Shown: positions 36,401 to 49,674 of the stretch, one piece after another
Numbering within the stretch: position 1 is the stretch's first letter
Layout of the letters: every line of letters begins with the position of its first letter
The notes under the pieces: model-generated
What the model saw: only the letters and a program-made list of their open reading frames with translations
Database searches by the model: none
Told to the model about the DNA's origin: nothing
Position numbers and translations under genes: made by a program
Assembly: GCF_018691265.1 (NCBI RefSeq)
Contig: NW_024881282.1
Coordinates: forward strand, 52,583,122-52,647,121
Length of the DNA stretch: 64,000 nt
From: Tyto alba
Lineage: Eukaryota > Chordata > Aves > Strigiformes > Tytonidae
Direction of reading: 5' to 3'

Positions 36401-36959
36401 AGCCTCTGAATTTGTCAGAGCTTTTATTTTATAACAAAGTATTAGCTATTGGCACAGATTTTGCTGGCTGCTTTCTAAGCCCAAGAGGGTATGCTTGAAT
36501 AGATATGTCAAAAAGAACTGCTGACAAGAGCAACTTGCAAACTGTGGACCATTGTCTGCTGTTAACTTGTCTGAAATCCCCTGGCATGCAAGCTAATATT
36601 TTCAGAGGAGTCCCTAAAGCCAGTGGCTCCTATTGCAGACGTAGGGGTCCGGTCTGTGCCCAGCTGAGACATGGTGCCAGAGATACAGTGCCATCCCAAC
36701 TGGTCTGCAGCCAACGTACCGAACTCCTTTAGAAATTCTTACAGCACTGGCACTCAGAGTAGGTTTGCTCTGCGTGAAGTTTATGGTGGGATCTGCTGCT
36801 TCAAGCTATTTCACTCTCTGCAAAGAGCACTGGTAAGCTTGAGCTCAGTGACAGCTGTTACTCAACAGTAAGGCAAAGTTTGATTCCAGAAGCTGGATTC
36901 AGAGCTCAAATTGTTGCATCTATTTACTTCAAACATCAGAGTAAAAGGATTTATTAGAG

Positions 36960-37953
36960 TGTTGTGGTTTAAGCCCAGAGGGCAACTGAGCACTACACAG
37001 CCACTCACTCACTCCTTCACCCTCAAGGGTGGCAATGAGAAAATAAAACAAAAGGCTTGGGGACTGAGACAAGGACAGGGAGGGCTCACTCACCCCTTAT
37101 GGTCATGGGCAAAAGACAGACTTGTTTGGGAAAGAAAAAAAATGCATTTAATTTGAACACCACCAATCTACCAAGCAAACAGAATCAGATAGTGAGAAAA
37201 TACAACCACATCTTGAAAGAACACCTTCTCCCAACCCCTCCCTTTTTTCCAGGTTCAGGTTTGCTCCTGATTTCTCTACCTCCTCCCCGTCAGTGGCGTA
37301 GTGGGGGTGGGGAGTCGGTGTTGCGGTCAGTTCATCACCCGTTGTCTCTGCAGCTCCTTCCTTCTCAGGGGGAGGAATCCTCACTCTTCCCCTGTTCCAG
37401 CGTGGGGTCTCTCTCACAGGAGACAGTCCTCCACAAACTTCTCTGACATAAGTCCTTCCCATGGGCTGAAGCTCTTCATGGACTGCTCCAATGTGGCTCC
37501 CTTACATAGGATGTGGCCCTCCCAGCAAGACTGCTCCAGCACGGTCTTCCTTCAGAGTCCTAGACTTCTTTGGCCACAGCCATGTGCTCCGGCGTGGGGT
37601 CCTCCATGGGCTGCAGGTGGGCATCTGCTCCCCTGTGGAGCTCCATGGGCTGCAGGGGGACAGCCTGCCCTCTCAACATGGGCTGCAGGGGATTCTCTGC
37701 TCCAGCACATCTCCCTCTCCTCTTTTCTTCAACTTACCTTGATGTTTGCATAGGCATTTCCCTCACAACTCCTTTTCTTCTCAGGTTCCCCTTCTTCAAT
37801 ACATTATCACAGAGGTGCAGACACCATCATCAATTGGCTTGGCCTTAGCCAGAGGTGGGTCTGACTCAGAGCTGGGGGAGATTTGAGAAGCTTCCCTACC
37901 ACTGTAGCTCCCTTTCCTGCTACCAAAACCCCACCACACACAAACCCAACACA
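36960..37953 (-). mobile_element. Avian endogenous retrovirus LTR, solo (copy 2), in HMGA2 intron 4
   Basis: This 994-bp element starts TGTTGTGGTTTAAGCCC and ends ...CCCAACACA. The flanking five bases, tagag (36955-36959) and taggg (37954-37958), match at four positions, which suggests a worn 5-bp target duplication as expected for ERVL-type elements. Inside are three imperfect repeats of catgggctgcagg (37605, 37644, 37678), a feature of this LTR family. The sense strand is minus, the same as HMGA2. No internal retroviral genes are present, so it is a solo LTR left by recombination. Class assignment is from recall and would need a repeat library to confirm. Confidence 0.87.
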
Positions 37954-40900
37954 TAGGGCAGAAGAGATCACCATGACTGTATACAGAAAGGCCACACAAT
38001 TCTTCTTACTGCTAGATTCAAGCACATTTTTAAGAATGGCACCTAAGGAAATTATTTCAACACAGAAGCTCCATATCCAAATACCAATCAGCCCATAAGC
38101 AAGCAAGTCCTGTGCACTGTCACTGCTAGCATGAAAGAGCGAGCACAACTTCTGTAGCTTCGTGGCTAAAAGCATAGTTAAAAACTTGGCCTACAGAGCA
38201 GTTCTGAGACACCCCGCACGCTCCCAGCACTGTTTCTGCATTAGTTGACTAAGGCGTGAGCCAGTCCTGGGTGTAGTGAGCAGGCAGGTCCCCCAAAGGA
38301 TGCAAAACTCTTGTTACTTAAATGACATTAAAGATAAAATACAGAGATGGCAGCTGATGGAGCAGTTCTGGATTGAGATTTAAGGACTGGAAGCCAACAT
38401 TTTTGCTTTAAATGTGTAAGTTCCTGTGGACTTATCTTCTAATGGCCCACCCTGTCATGTAAGGATGTTTGCCTTCAAAAGACTACAGGCTTGGCCATAG
38501 CATGAGTCCAATACTTGGATACCAGCAAGCAGCCTCGCTGAGCTGCCACTTGACTTTCCCAATGCCCAAGTGCATGCTGGTGGGCATGTGCACATTTGCC
38601 TAATGGTCCTGGGAGTAGTCTAAGGGCTAGCAAGTGTCTAAAAGATCACTTTGACTTGGAGATGTCCTCAAAGTTTCCACACTTGGGAAGGCAAAGTACA
38701 ACAGACAGCAAGAATAATACTTTTCTTTGAGTGTGCATATACACAATAGCACTGGTTTGGAAACTCACATGCAGACTTGTTTTGAAATCCCCATGCTCTC
38801 TCATTTGAAGCAGATACTTCAAAATGCTTTTTCTACCCTCTAGGAAGAAGTCTACCCATCAAGCTGTTGTGTATGGAGGATGCATATTTCTTCTGTTGAA
38901 GTCGCTCCACTTTTATATAAATAATCAAATATTCTGTGAGGGATGGAAAGGGAGCAGAGAATGAAGCAAAACGCTGATGCTCTCCTGCAGGTGACCAGTC
39001 TGTGGCTCTTGAGCTGCATAGTAAGAAAATTAAGGGTGTTCTCTCCTTTCACTGCTGGAACAACACTACTTGATTAGCAAAAAGGCTGCTCGTGGGGATT
39101 GCTGGATAATCCACATCCCCAGCTGTTGGAGGAAGTGAACTAGCTGGGGCAGTGAGAGTGAAGCTGCTGGGGCTGTGCTGTGACTCAGCTGCTGCTGAGC
39201 ATGGCCCAAGGCCAACAACAGTGGCAGGGGTCAGAAAGCGTTACCATCCTTGCACACTCAGGAACCAGTCCCTACAGATCACCTTCTTCTGCTGGAAGAT
39301 GTGTCTCACAAGGCTTGGCCAAGTTGTGGTCCCTAACAGATTCAGATAACTGGAGGGGACCAGGACAGTGCTCAGGAGGATCCCCTCAACAGGACAGGGC
39401 AAGGCATTCCTCTTTAAGTTAGAACAGACTTCTTTAAATATAGATTCAAGTCTCTTCCTGTTAGATGAAGGGGGATTAAAAAACATTTCTCTATCTCCCA
39501 GCTTAACTCCTACTAGGAGAACTGTTTGATATAATGGGATGATAATGAGTCCCTCTGGTTACTTTGAGAGAAAAAGCTTATCTGACACAGGATTTTTAAA
39601 TTCAGTAGGGCTCAGGCTGAGAACTTCCAGAGACAGGAATTAGTCTGGTTGAAGTTTAGATATCCTAAAAAGTACCTGCCCTAGGCTCTGCCTTTCAACA
39701 GATAGGCTCCTACAGATAGGCTTGAACCAGCCTCAGCTCCAGGTGCCCAACTTTGACACAGATTTTAGATCAGCCCTGAAGTTAACTCAGGAATGAGGTT
39801 TCTGCGAGGCAGCAGGTCGCTCAGCGCTGAAGCCTGTGCTGCTGAAGCCTTTTGAAATTGAGACTCAGCTGTCTAAATTACGTCAGGCCAGATTTCTTAA
39901 ACGCGTTTTGGCATCTGAGTATAGCAAGTGCCTTTTTGACCTAAGCAGGTCAAAACACTTTGAAAAAATCTGTTCCCCATGTGATTAAAAGGAGACTGAA
40001 AATCTCCAGCAAAATCTCTGTATCGGTCAAAAGAATTTTGCAGGAAGCACCATTTAAAGTCTGCAAAGCACAGATCTAAAGCGAAAATGGTGCTTGAAGC
40101 AATCGCGGGTGCTGTGCTAATACTGACAGAGACGTATTTTATCTTGGAGAGCTTCAACCCTACAAGATGTAAACAGTTCTGGTGGGAAGGAAATAAAATA
40201 TTAAGGAAAAGAAGGCAGTGGTGCTGTTAGAAACATATACAATCGAGCTGGACTAACCCCAGAAGAGAAGCTGCTCTTACAAACCTCTTGTGGAGGCTGT
40301 AAAGTGGAGGAGCGGTGAACTGCTCTGCATTCACACAGCACACCACGCTTCAGAGCCAAAATCCAGACTGCAGCGTAAGGCAAGCAGAGGCTCTAAGAAT
40401 AGTCTCTGATCACTAATACATATGTCCATAATTAGATGAAAGAGCAAAAAAACGTAAATGCCAATCTTTAAAAATCATTAGGCTCGTACAGTTCACTGAA
40501 TTGCTGTGGGTCACCGCATTAGCTTTGCTTTCTTGTGGCAGTGGAGACGGCAAAGCCCAAAAGGCTACTGGAGCCCACACAGGTAAACCTGAGGGAGCCT
40601 GCCTTCCTCCTGAGCCCCTGTAGCACTCAAAATAGCGCCAATTTTATGTGAAGGTCTCACAGAAGGGAATAGGGAAAGGAACACTAGGATAGGCTTTGAA
40701 ATAGAGGTCAAATCCATGTAATTTAACTTTTGCCTCCCCCCGCATTTCAGAACATGAAAAAGAGAATAAAGTAAGGCCTGTCAGATTTCTATTCTCCTTC
40801 GCCCTCCCTCTACAAACGACTGCTTGTTACAGGCAGGAAGCAACTGCCAGAAGTTATTCACCTCCAATCCTTTATTACTTAAAAAATGATTATGGCTCTG

Positions 40901-41083
40901 TTCACGGAGCCACTGGCAACTGCAGTTTGGGAACAGCTATCTATCTGTAATGATAAATAACAAAATCAAGCGTCTTCCCTTTTGAATCCCAGCTGAGGGA
41001 TTCTGCCAAGTGATCAAACTTGTCTGAACCTCGGAGCAGCAGCTTTGAAGTAATAAGAAAAGAGATTGAAAACCTGCAGCCAA

Positions 41084-41335
41084 GAGCCGCACACACCTCA
41101 TTAGGGCCCAGCCATGCGGGAAGGCCGAGCGGCAGCCGCCGGGCCCGGCCCCGCGTACCCCCTGGGAAGGGGCTGCGGGAAGGGAAGCTAAAGGAGCCTC
41201 TCACAGTGGAAGTGCACCAGGGACACCCTCACGAGTGCCAGCTCGGAGGCTGAGCGGGGCCCGTGCCGTACCGCTGCCCACCAGCGCCGGCCTCAGGGTG
41301 GGCAGGGGCGCGGGGGGCTCTGCCGCTGCCATCGC
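41084..41335. promoter_or_regulatory. CpG-rich patch in HMGA2 intron 4
   Basis: About 250 bp with roughly 22 CpG dinucleotides by hand count, in a neighbourhood where CpG is rare. It includes gccgccgggcccggccccgc. CpG-rich islands of this kind in bird introns often mark promoters or enhancers, but GC-biased repair or a small unmethylated element could also explain it. No TATA box or obvious exon follows. Confidence 0.45.
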
Positions 41336-41457
41336 TCTTCCTCAAGTCTCCCCTGGCTTTTCTCTTCCTTTATTTTTTTTTGTTTCTGACTGAGACAGTT
41401 TAACGTACAGGGCTTTACCTTCCATGGGTCGTGCTCAGAAAAGCCCCCCCAACCACG

Positions 41458-41474
41458 CCCCCCCCCCCCCCCCA
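41458..41474 (+). repeat. Poly(C) run of 17
   Basis: Seventeen consecutive C after aaccacg, with another C7 just before. Together with the CpG-rich patch 120 bp away it forms a local GC-extreme segment that assemblies often get wrong. Confidence 0.9.
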
Positions 41475-44400
41475 AAATTAGAAACATATTTCTGAAAGAT
41501 AGTGAACTGGGTTCTTCGATCTGGTTTAGCAGAGTTCACGTGAGACTTTGTGGTATAATTCAACTAAATGACTTTTTTCTTAAAAAAAAACCCAAACAAA
41601 ACAAAAACACTAAAACTTAACAGAGTTGTAAAATGCTTTTAAAAACGTCTGAAGAGTTTAATCATAGATCCTACCACACAGACACTGGTGAGGCTGTGTG
41701 CTGGCAGTAAAGCAGAGTATTTAACTTTGAGAGCTGAAGTTCTGGGTTTAATTTTCAGTTTCAGACTAAACAGCAGGTCTGCAGTGAAAGGCAGGGCGAC
41801 GACTCCTGAGCAAAATGGGGTAATGGAAATGCTTTTCTTGCAAACTTTACTGCTTGTGTAACCATGGAGCACCTCTTTGTGCAGGCAAAAGCACAAAATC
41901 AGAGAAGTTTGTGTTGGTTTTAATAAACTCCCCCCCCATTCCCTCCCTTTTTTTACTGCAAAGAATTCTGCTGCTATTTTATTATGTAATGCTGCAGGCT
42001 AAAAATATATCCCTAATTTAAGCCATCTTGACAATAAATCTACAAATACCAGGTAATCCAAAAAGGGTAGTTATGGTTTAATGACATACTCTTCTTGTCA
42101 TCTTAATATGTTCAACTCCTAAAGGATTTAGAGTGATGCATTTAGAGATTTTTTCAACTTCTTGAATATCTCCACACAATCTGGTGGAAACGGTGATAAA
42201 GTATGGTCCTCTTCAGCATAGAGCAGTAACCCAACTTCTCAAGCTCCATCTGTGCCATGATCCGTGCTACCACAGGATGAAGCTTTTTCTTTCTCTAAGC
42301 AAGATAGTCTGATTCAAAGTGACTGGGGCTGTCCAACTTAATAGATAGTGATTATTTCCTTTTGATTATAGAACCTTTATGGGAGTTTCTTTTCCAATAG
42401 AACACGTCTATATTCTATAATCAAATCAGAAAAGGTATCCTGGTGGAAACGTGTGTTCAAAATATGTTTTCTTTTAGGATTGAGATAGATTTACTGCAAT
42501 TTATACCTCAATGTTAATCTATTATACTCTTCCTAAACATAAAAAAACCCTAATATAAATTACAGTTAATGCCTCATTATATAACACAGTTCTCAGGAGA
42601 CTATTAAAGAGATGGGTGAGCAGCCTAACACACTGTAACTGTCTCTTTGCTGTTCTGATTTCAGTTTCCAGATTTTCCCTCAAAATAAGCATGAGAATCA
42701 GGGAAGGGGAGGGGGTGGAAACCATTCACTGCCCTGAATGTGATATCTCCCGGGTCCTAGATCTCACATGTCCCTTCCTTCCAGACTCAAGTCTGGTTTC
42801 AATGGAGCTCTCATTTTTCTTCCCACTAATCCTGCCATAAGATCAACCATTGGTAACTCTGTGAGAAATTAAATACCAGGATGTGGGAAATCTGAGATCT
42901 GAATTCAGGCAGAATGTGGGTGATTCATTTTTTTATTTCTTTCCTTCTCTTTTCCCATGGTTGTTGTGTGGCAAATAACTCTGCAAACCTGAGATCAAAG
43001 ATTGACCCTAAACAATGTGACTACATCGACAGAGCAGAAGCAAACCAAGAAGTGCATTGGCAATATTATATCCCTTTTTAATATATGCAACAGTCATTTC
43101 TAAAGAGAGATTTCAGCCAATATCTTCTGAAAACATTCTGGCATTTCCAGAAATGCCTTACAATGGGGTCAGCAGCAGAACTTCACCATGGTGATGCTCA
43201 CCATTTGCTGGAGCAGACTTTATTAAGAATTTAACATTTGTGGCATTGGGATCCCAGTGAAACAGGATCCATGATTTAGTTTGCTACGGTGATGTGAGTC
43301 CTACAATGCCCAACAGCCAGGCATTCATTCTGAACAGCTTTTTTCCTTCCTCGGTGTCAGAAAAGCACATTTGTTTATTTAGGTCCTATAAGGTTGAACT
43401 CAAGACTCTTACAAACACTATACTGCCCGAAGGGTTAGGTCCTTCATGCACTGCTTGGCAATGTGCTGATGCCTGAAAACCACCTACATACTCCTGTAGC
43501 CTTCAGCGTGAAGTACCTAGGAGCACAGTTCTCACTGCATAGTCTACTAAGAGGCTGTGATACTCCCAAACTTCTTACTCTGTCTATAAACACAGCAGCA
43601 CCATGCTCATAATATCCAATGAGCAATCGATGATGGTGAGCTCTGACCAGACCCCCGAACAGCAGCCTGTCTGCCACAGCCAGTGCATGCTGTCTGGGTT
43701 GTTTCACCCTGTCACAGCACTAAGGGACAGCTCAATGAGAGCACCAATGGAAGCAGTATGGGATGGAAGCTCCACTGGGGAAAATGGTTTTAGAGTGTCT
43801 ATCACAATTTTATCTCACACTGACTTTGATGCTGAGTTGTCCTCTGTGAGCTGTAAAGCAGGAGGCATGCTCGTAGGTCCAGCCTCTCCGTCCCAGCCTT
43901 AACGTTTGGCAGAGGTGTCACAAGCTGATGGGCTGCCCAAGGAGGCCAGATGTCACCCCCAGGGTACCATGGCAGCACTGATTTCAAGGAACTAAATTCA
44001 CTGAATTCCACAAATGCCCCACAGTGACTGACAGAGTACCTGTGAAATGCTTCTTATTCTATTCCAAGACTGTTATTTTGGGCAACAAGAGGACCTTATA
44101 AAACTCCCCAGATGTCATGGAAACCCCAGAATGAAATATGATATTGGCTTCTTATTGCTTCCTTCCAGAACATGTTTAAAGATGTATATCAGTCAATAAG
44201 GGCTGAGCATATTTCTCTTTTCCCTAGCCAAATCTTTTTTAATAGTGCTGCTACACAAATACTATAACTGACCACCCTAGCAAATTAATTAACAGATAAA
44301 AAATGTATTTTCAGTGGTCTTAACTTTGATTTTAATTGTGTTTACCTTATTACACATCCACTGCAGCACATCTAATTTTTAGCACACAATTTGCGATAGA

Positions 44401-47400
44401 ATTTATACTGTCCTAAACTGGTATGACAAAGACATAGCAATTTCTAGAAGTGGCTACATAGAAGGTTCATGTCCTGTGTTTTTCAGTGAAGCAACTGAGC
44501 TAGATTACAGCCCTGGAGTATCTACTAATAATATTTATGTCAAGAAATAGAGCATCTTTCAGTCACTTCAGCCAGGTGTGGAGGAGCAACAGTGATGACG
44601 ACTGTGAAAGATACAGAGCCTTTATGAGAAGCTCAGGAACCAAGTTCTTAGCAAAGAGCATTTTTTTCCTGCGCAGTCTTCTGACACACCTCATCCTTGC
44701 TAATTATCATTTTTTTGTTTTGTTTTCTAATGCTGTAAATTCAGAGGCTTATTATTCTTGTAGTTTCAACTTTCTGGATACCATTCGGGAAACATCTTAA
44801 AATAATCCAGATTTTCAGGGGGTGGCCAAGTACTGCCCAGAATCCTGTATGTCTGTGAAGATACCCAAGTGTTAGTAGTATAGACTCTTGTTACTCTTTG
44901 AAATCTTGGCCAAAATATGCAGCATATGTATGCAAAAGTAGCACTGTTTAATTTACTCTTGACTGACATTTTTTTAAACACTGTTCTCTGCCCAGCCATC
45001 TTCCTCAATGGTGTTTCCCCAAGCACACATCACAGCCTTTTCTCTTCTGGCTATCATTAGTGAGATTTCAGTTTGTGTGAAATCAGAGCCAAGTTCTGAA
45101 CTGCATGGAGTACTTCCCTAAACAGCTTCCACAGCCACAGCCATGGGGTCAAATACAAAGCCATTCTGTCCACAGCCATCGCCTGCCCATCTTGGGCTTC
45201 TTCCCCAAGCAGGGAGGGGACAGTGAAAAGGTGGGGAGAAGGTGAAGAGGAGCATTGTTGGGAAATGTTTTAGCTCATCCCTTTGGCCTCCAGCCTTCTA
45301 CCACCAGTTGTCATGCATAGAGCAGCTCAACAGCTGTAGTCCCTGAACATTCCTATGTGCCTTTAGGGACAGGTCTTCCCCATTCCACAGGGAAGGAGCA
45401 GAGACCTGAGAGCATGTCTGTATTGAATGGGCAAATGTGTGACCAGCACTGCATTCAGAGAGCTGTCTCCTACTCTAGGGCTTGTCTAAAGGGAATTAAA
45501 TGTTGCATATTTGAACAGTCAGAATAACCTTTTTTTTTTTTTGCACTTGTTCAAAGCTGAAGGTTCCTCCTGTGTTGAGCTATGCCATGGCACTCCTGCT
45601 CTTTGACTGACTCAGAAACTGTCTGACAAGGACATGACATCTCCAAGCAGCACGCTGCAGCAAGCAAGACTCTGAATCCCCCAGACAGTCCCTGACAAGC
45701 CATGAAGCAAAAATAGCTTGCTAAACCTGATTCCTCTATAGTCACATCAAATCATGAGTGTGTGCACTCTCCTAACTCCCCTATGCAAGAAGGAAGCATC
45801 AGCACCTCAGTTAAACAGAAGGAGAATCAAGGCACTGGGAGACCTGCCTAAAATGTGACTTGCACACTGCAGTGCTAATGCCTTCAGAGGAAGCAAGAGG
45901 CTCGCCTGGCACAGTGCTGGCTGGGGCACCTCTGCTCCTTAGGCAGCGTATGGGGACACAGGGACAGGCACCTCAGCCTGCCCTGTGGGCCAAAGGAACA
46001 TTAAGCAAGGGGATGCATAATTCAGCCAGTATTTACCGGCTGAGTTCTACAACTGAACTTAACAAAGGGGACCATCCGAAATCCTGTTTCTTTTCTGCAC
46101 TCATACATTTCCCAGCAGCACTGAGGCCAGTGTTGCTGTGAAGCTGGGGCTCAACCAAACCATCTTTCTCCTGGTTGTTCACTCAGTGGGTCTTCGGCTC
46201 CTAAATCATCAGCTGCCCCGTGCCACAGGTTCAGTGGGCGGCATGAAGAACGCTTCTCCCTTGGCAGCCTGGAGCACTCTTGGGATGAGAAATGGGGCTG
46301 CTTGCTGCTCAGGTGACGGACTTCCAGAGCAACTCCTACGAGAAGCAGGCTACCCCTGCACTCCTGTGAAGCTCATTCCACTCCCACCACCAACCCCCAA
46401 ATACTGGATCCCAGCAGCGTTTCTAAGGGTTTCTACAGGGTTTTTAAGTCCTTGCAAGAGTGACTGGGCAGGTAGGGATCCGGGTATTGTGTGATTTTCT
46501 CTATTAAACACTCAAACTCTGCCTGCAGGGAAATGGGGCTACCTGTATACGTCCTGGTAAATCAAACAGATTGAGGGCTGGATTACAAGGGTTATTTGAA
46601 TATCTAGTGAAGCAGTGGTTATGATGCATACTTAAATGCTTAGCTACCTTCGTAAAAACCATCTGCCTGTTCCTTTTGTGTTCTCCATGAAATGGTGGAA
46701 ATGCTGGGTAAGCTCCTTCTGTATTTTCATTACTGGTAGGATGGGTTCAGTTGAAGAAAATACTCAAATGAGCTGCGATCAAAAGCAATTTCTATAAAAG
46801 GGATTTCCATAAAATTGATTTGTGGTAATGACCCCCTGGCTCCAGTGTTTATTGTGTGAAACTATTTGCTGGCAAAGTCTTCGCCATCCCAACACTGAGA
46901 GGTTAGCATGTACCTACCACTATCAATAAAAGAAAGTATAAAAATAAAAAAAAAAATGTCTCATAGAGCAGCAACCTACATCTTCAGATCACTGTATTTC
47001 TGATTTTTGAGTCTTTAAAAGTGACTGAATATCTGAATATACTCCTGTCCTGAAGGTGCTTTTTAAACTTTTCTTCCCTTCCTCTGGTCACATAATATCT
47101 CAACTTCTTTAATTTATTTACAGCCAAATTTCTACAAGAAGCCATCTCAAAAATGTTACTCTGTCATAACTATGCAACAAATGTCAATCAAAAATATTTA
47201 AAACCTTGGAAACCTGAATCTTACACTGATTTGGGTATTTAGGTGTGGCCTCATCGAATTACATTATTCAGAATCTATTCAGAAGTTATGTCATGTAAAG
47301 AACAAAATATCGGCTGTCAGAAATACCTGACTTCCTCGTCTAGCCCTCATTCTTTAGCACTGGTTAGTGCTTCATCTGTTCATAGAACTGCTAATTGCAA

Positions 47401-47436
47401 CTTCTATATTTTTCCCCACAGTTTTGTATTGTTTTG

Positions 47437-47451
47437 TTTTTTTTTTTTTTT
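47437..47451 (+). repeat. Poly(T) run
   Basis: An uninterrupted T run in intron 4, with a second shorter T run at about 47466-47475. Confidence 0.85.
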
Positions 47452-47794
47452 CAAAAACCGTGCTCTTTTTTTTTAGTCATCAGACAAACTATTCAGTCTC
47501 TGTCACAACAAACCGATTATAAAAGAAAACCAAATATGTCTTCCTTTGGAAACCACATCATGCAATTGCTACCATTTTGCTTTGTAAGGCGAAAGAAGGT
47601 AAGGACATAAATGCCATCACCCTCCATGAGGCTCCATCTACTGCATCCATGAAGAAAGCAAGAGACTTTCCTGATTTCCTTAAAATCAAATTCAAACCTC
47701 TCACAGAGCAATGGTAGGTCCATTCCTGCGCTTCAGGCATTCACCTAATTTCTTAATAATTTTGGCTGTAGTCCACAAGTTTGATATTATTCTA

Positions 47795-47813
47795 TTTTTT
47801 TTTTTTTTTTTTT
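47795..47813 (+). repeat. Poly(T) run of about 19
   Basis: A T homopolymer in intron 4; flanks not recognised. Confidence 0.85.
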
Positions 47814-48460
47814 GTCATTTTACATCAAGCAATCCTTACAGGTCGCCTGAAATATAAACGGCAGAACTGGTAACAGTGAAACATCATTTTCAAATTGGAG
47901 TCATTTTTCATAAGACTTCCCATGACATTTTTATCCATTTGTTAAAAGGATGTTTTCAAATCAGAAAAATGTTTCCAGAACACTCAGAAGCAAAATCTGG
48001 AAGGATTTTACAAAGCAAAAGTGTTCAAAAACCAAAATCAAACTCTATTTTGATTTAAAAAACGCAGTCCCCAAATGATCATAATATTGTGAAGCTTTGG
48101 AAAAACAAAAATTCCAAGGGCAGCTATGGGGAAAAGGGTGAAAAAAACCCAGGCTATTTCATGAGGAAGCTATTTATGCAAAACTTCTGACCAGTTCCAG
48201 CAAGCATCATCCCCGCATCTGGTGGTGGTGGGAGGCAGGGCACGGAGCCAGAGGGCCCGCAGCAGATCCGGGGCTCAGCCCCACTGGGAGAGCTTTGGGC
48301 AGCTCCACTGGGACCATACTCCGTGTAGGGAGGTGCAGTGAGTCTGGGCTGATGGAGCGGTGGTACACACTCGCTCAGCATGTCTTCACATGGTACCAAG
48401 AGCCTGCAGCACACACAAGATGGCCCCTACCTCTGTCTCTGGGAAAACATTCAGTATTTG

Positions 48461-48464
<4 letters not shown>

Positions 48465-48497
<33 letters not shown>
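48465..48497 (+). repeat. Poly(A) run of 33
   Basis: The longest homopolymer in the window, plus strand, intron 4. A retroposed tail is possible, but I see no recognisable gene copy in the 300 bp before it. Confidence 0.9.
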
Positions 48498-48499
<2 letters not shown>

Positions 48500-49620
48500 A
48501 TGGTAACTCAGCCTTTCAGAGGATGTCCTGGAGTGGTGTATATAACACACATGCACTTACTCTATGGTGAGGTACAAAATTCTGTGTACCTTTGGAAAAT
48601 AAAGTTTTACCCCTCTGGGACCTGACAACTTTCTGAGTCTCTGTATCGGTAAATACAGAAAAAGTACACAACACACAACACGGCTTGCTGGATGCAGTGG
48701 GAAGAGCAATGAAACTGCGGGGCACCAGGTTGACCTTCAAGGCAGAGGTTTTTCAGTGTTTCTACAGCCAAAGCTCAGCTGAGTAAGGCCACAATACTCC
48801 TGGCTCGGAAGGACACAGGGTGGTCTTGGGACAGCGGCACATGCTGCCTCGGATGTGTGCGTGCACCTGCTTGGGTGTGAAGGATTTACCATCCTGTCTG
48901 TGACAATGGAAGCTTCTTTTCAACCTGCTAAAGTGGATCTCCGGAGTATTTCTACCACATTTTTGCCTGGGATTTCCCAGAAGGGAAAAAAATAAAACCA
49001 CATGTGGTGGCTAGCACGTACGCAGAAGGCCTGCAGCTTGTGGAAGTGCAGATTTACCGCGCGGCACAGAGAGGTGACGCAGCCCGTGCATCGTGGGCCT
49101 GATAACCAGGGTGACCCAGCACATCTGACCTGACACACAACCATCACAGGTCCCGGGCTCAGCTCCGCTCACCACCTCTGCTGCTTTCGGGCTGCATACG
49201 AACGTGTGAATCACAGATGTAGCTCCTGGGCTGCAGAGCCTGTCTGATGCTTTTAGCGTTTACCGTGTCTTACACGGAGTAGGCATATGTGATGGATGCA
49301 GCTGGGGAACACATATAACTTGAGGCTGTGAGGTAGATATTTATATTATGACTAATTAACATGCATAACTCCAGTGAGACCAAGACGAAGAAATGAGTAA
49401 CAGGAAAAAATACAGTGCCTCTGCATTTTCTTTCCTAAACAAAATAACACTTTTCTGTTTAGCTTTTATTCTTGCTGGGATTTGATTTTTTTGGATGTTG
49501 TTTTAAAAGCAACTAAGGCATCTAGCATTAGGTAGAAACATACACTTCGTGTACTTTTGGAGTACTTTTTCTGTATGCTTTTCTGTGTACACTCTCCTAT
49601 GTACACTTTATGTGTACATT

Positions 49621-49674
49621 TCTGACTGATACACTGTCTTTCTGACTGATAAGCTGTCTTTCAGACTCAGATAC
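49621..49674 (+). repeat. 20-bp tandem repeat
   Basis: Units tctgactgatacactgtctt (49621-49640) and tctgactgataagctgtctt (49641-49660) differ at two bases. A third partial unit, tcagactcagatac, follows. A run of gtgtac(a/t) motifs precedes it. Confidence 0.8.

Noticed and set aside
26850..37953. The two same-orientation LTRs as the ends of one provirus
   Set aside because: The 9 kb between them is HMGA2 exon 5, its 3'UTR and intron, with no retroviral gag, pol or env. Copy 2 has its own near-matching 5-bp flanks. They are independent solo LTRs.
41020..41253. A 77-codon frame across the CpG-rich patch
   Set aside because: No recognised domain and no clear splice partner. GC-rich sequence keeps frames open by chance.
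45800..45870. Possible reverse MIR-like segment around acctcagttaaacagaagga
   Set aside because: Similarity is weak and could be chance; no second block found.
46920..46955. Possible second copy of the old retroposon (tatcaataaaag)
   Set aside because: A single short match without the neighbouring blocks.
48100..48500. Processed pseudogene ending in the 33-A run
   Set aside because: No recognisable coding sequence or target duplication upstream of the tail.
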